A stretch of 42,355 nucleotides of DNA. Origin: Sphingomonas sp. URHD0057 (lineage in GTDB: Bacteria; Pseudomonadota; Alphaproteobacteria; Sphingomonadales; Sphingomonadaceae). The position numbers and the translations under genes were made by a program. Under the pieces are notes generated by a model, which was not told the origin of the DNA, searched no databases, and saw nothing but the letters and a program-made list of their open reading frames with translations. The DNA lies in NCBI RefSeq assembly GCF_000620665.1, contig NZ_KK211163.1, positions 23,250 to 65,604 of the forward strand, written 5' to 3'. Positions 41,518 to 42,355 of the stretch are shown here, in pieces (within the stretch, counting starts at the first letter, position 1; the number at the start of each line of letters is the position of its first letter).

Positions 41518-41529
41518 TACTTTGATGGG
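41505..41529. repeat. Perfect 10-bp hairpin over the surE stop codon
   Basis: CCCATCAAAG (41505-41514) and CTTTGATGGG (41520-41529) are perfect inverted arms around TAATA; the surE TAA is 41515-41517. No T run follows on either strand (GCCCCAAAG on the plus strand), so it is not a standard terminator. It could be an operator, an mRNA end-stabiliser or a repeat-family member. Confidence 0.6.
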
Positions 41530-41575
41530 GCCCCAAAGACCGCAGCCGCAAACCGAATTCGAGAAATGATCTAGC

Positions 41576-41977
41576 TTATTTGCCGCGTTCGCTGCGCCCG
41601 GCCGGGGGCGGAGCGCTGTTGGTCGAGGACGCAAGCCAGGTCGAGCTCGACCCGCACGAGCTGGTCAGGGTCAGCGGCTGTCCCGCCTGGAACGGAGACG
41701 CGTAGGGGAAGCATTCCTGCGCCGCGCCGGTGCTGAGGCAAAGCTGGCCATTGGCCGCGCTCCACGTCCCCGCGACCGTGTTGCCGCCCGGGGTCATGAT
41801 CCGCGCCGAGCCGCCCGGATCCAGATAGACGGTGTTGCTGACGCCGTTGGTGGTCACCGTGACCGGCTGACCGACGATCTCGCTGCCCGGCACCCATGCC
41901 TGCGCATAAGCAATTCCGGAAAGCGAGGTCATGAGCGCCAATGCGCCGGCAGCGCGTACCAAATACAGGCTCTTCAT
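41576..41977 (-). CDS. Small exported protein of unknown function
   Basis: 133 residues with a clear Sec signal (MKSLYLVRAAGALALMTSLS to GIAYAQA, cleavage near residue 26). The mature part is short-strand rich (VTVTTNGVSNTVYLDPGGSA; VAGTWSAANGQLCLSTG), with three cysteines and a Pro/Arg tail. I do not recognise a family. It is probably periplasmic. ATG 41977 has AAGGAGG five bases upstream. It follows the gene at the right edge by 39 bp on the same strand and may be co-transcribed with it. Confidence 0.75.
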   Translation of the reverse strand: MKSLYLVRAAGALALMTSLSGIAYAQAWVPGSEIVGQPVTVTTNGVSNTVYLDPGGSARIMTPGGNTVAGTWSAANGQLCLSTGAAQECFPYASPFQAGQPLTLTSSCGSSSTWLASSTNSAPPPAGRSERGK

Positions 41978-42016
41978 GACGCCTCCTTATCCTGGGCTAA
42001 CCGATGACGTTCCTGA

Positions 42017-42355
42017 TCAGGCCGGGCTGTTGGAATTGTTGTTGTTCTTGCGGACCAGGAAGTAAATGAGCGCACCCGCGGCAAGGGCGCCGAGCCCAAG
42101 CAGCAGCGGGTCGAACGCCAAGCCACCACCCGCGGCCTCGACCGGCGGAACCGGGATCGGGGCCGGCGGCACGCTTTGCGCCACCGGCGGCGCAGCGTCG
42201 GTCACCGGAAGCACGCAATTCGCGGGCGCCTGAGCAGCTGCGGCAACCGCGGCGGCACCGCACAAAGCGGCAGCCGGAGCGCCGCCGGTCATCGCCGACA
42301 ATGTCGCCCACGGATTGGCAAAAACGGGGGCAGCGCTCGATGCGGCAACCGCACC
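42017..42355 (-). CDS. Exported protein with C-terminal membrane anchor, partial (5' end beyond window)
   Basis: 112 codons are visible and the frame is open at the right edge. The first residues (AVAASSAAPVFANPWATLS) look like the end of a signal peptide (cleavage after VFA). Then comes a Pro/Ala-rich stretch and a C-terminal membrane segment (LLLGLGALAAGALIYFLV) ending in basic and Asn residues (RKNNNNSNSPA). A TTG at 42301 could serve as a start, but it would cut the apparent signal peptide, so a start outside the window is more likely. Function is unknown. Confidence 0.6.
   Translation of the reverse strand, partial: GAVAASSAAPVFANPWATLSAMTGGAPAAALCGAAAVAAAAQAPANCVLPVTDAAPPVAQSVPPAPIPVPPVEAAGGGLAFDPLLLGLGALAAGALIYFLVRKNNNNSNSPA

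Noticed and set aside
1-42355. CRISPR array, tRNA, rRNA, transposase, prophage or integrase
   Set aside because: No regularly spaced short repeats, cloverleaf-like segments or matching protein motifs were seen on either strand.

Overview
This looks like a chromosomal segment of a GC-rich alphaproteobacterium, most probably order Sphingomonadales. The pointers are a one-operon Tad/Flp pilus locus of sphingomonad layout, an RcdA-type DUF1465 protein, a cysteine-poor alphaproteobacterial DksA, paired YdcH/DUF465 proteins and a giant repeat adhesin. The genus cannot be fixed from the sequence alone. No tRNA, rRNA, CRISPR array, transposase or phage gene was seen.

Layout. (1) 1-3317, minus: N-terminal 1105 codons of a very large VCBS/T1SS-143-type repeat adhesin that runs off the left edge. 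(2) 3318-3935: non-coding, with a compound terminator for the tad operon and candidate operators for the adhesin. (3) 3936-17387, minus: a full tad operon in the order flp1, flp2, flp3, cpaB, cpaC, a short CpaD-like lipoprotein, tadG, two tadE-like genes, cpaE/tadZ, cpaF/tadA, tadB, tadC, a TPR plus LytR_C lipoprotein, a second TPR protein, and a tadV/cpaA prepilin peptidase. Most junctions are 1-12 nt gaps or ATGA/GTGA overlaps. (4) 17388-17848: non-coding, with two CtrA-like boxes. (5) 17849-22487: polytopic membrane proteins of envelope type (possible GT-C protein, unknown membrane protein, PAP2/Aur1-like phosphatase, GT87-like glycosyltransferase). (6) 22396-23418, minus: M23 endopeptidase. 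(7) 23668-29543: three-gene RND efflux operon. (8) 29477-35569, minus: a tightly coupled operon of a fused HyuA-HyuB 5-oxoprolinase/hydantoinase, DUF969, DUF979 and DUF2891. (9) 35623-37584: UDP-glucuronate epimerase and a nitronate monooxygenase-like protein with an apparent CTG start. (10) 37585-39532, minus: iron-type alcohol dehydrogenase, RcdA-like protein and DUF465; then a divergent 54-residue DUF465 gene, dksA, surE and two small exported proteins, the last cut by the right edge.

Working together. The left 17 kb is a surface-attachment island (Flp pilus plus giant adhesin). CtrA-like motifs lie in both of its control regions, and an RcdA homologue, an adaptor for CtrA proteolysis in Caulobacter, is encoded in the same window, so cell-cycle control of attachment is a reasonable hypothesis. 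The most interesting less-characterised system is the four-gene 5-oxoprolinase/DUF969/DUF979/DUF2891 operon. It reads as an uptake-and-catabolism cassette for 5-oxoproline or a related cyclic amide, with a third component of unknown role.

Many long open frames opposite genes in this GC-rich DNA are antisense artefacts. The true adhesin frame has no stop codon within the window.
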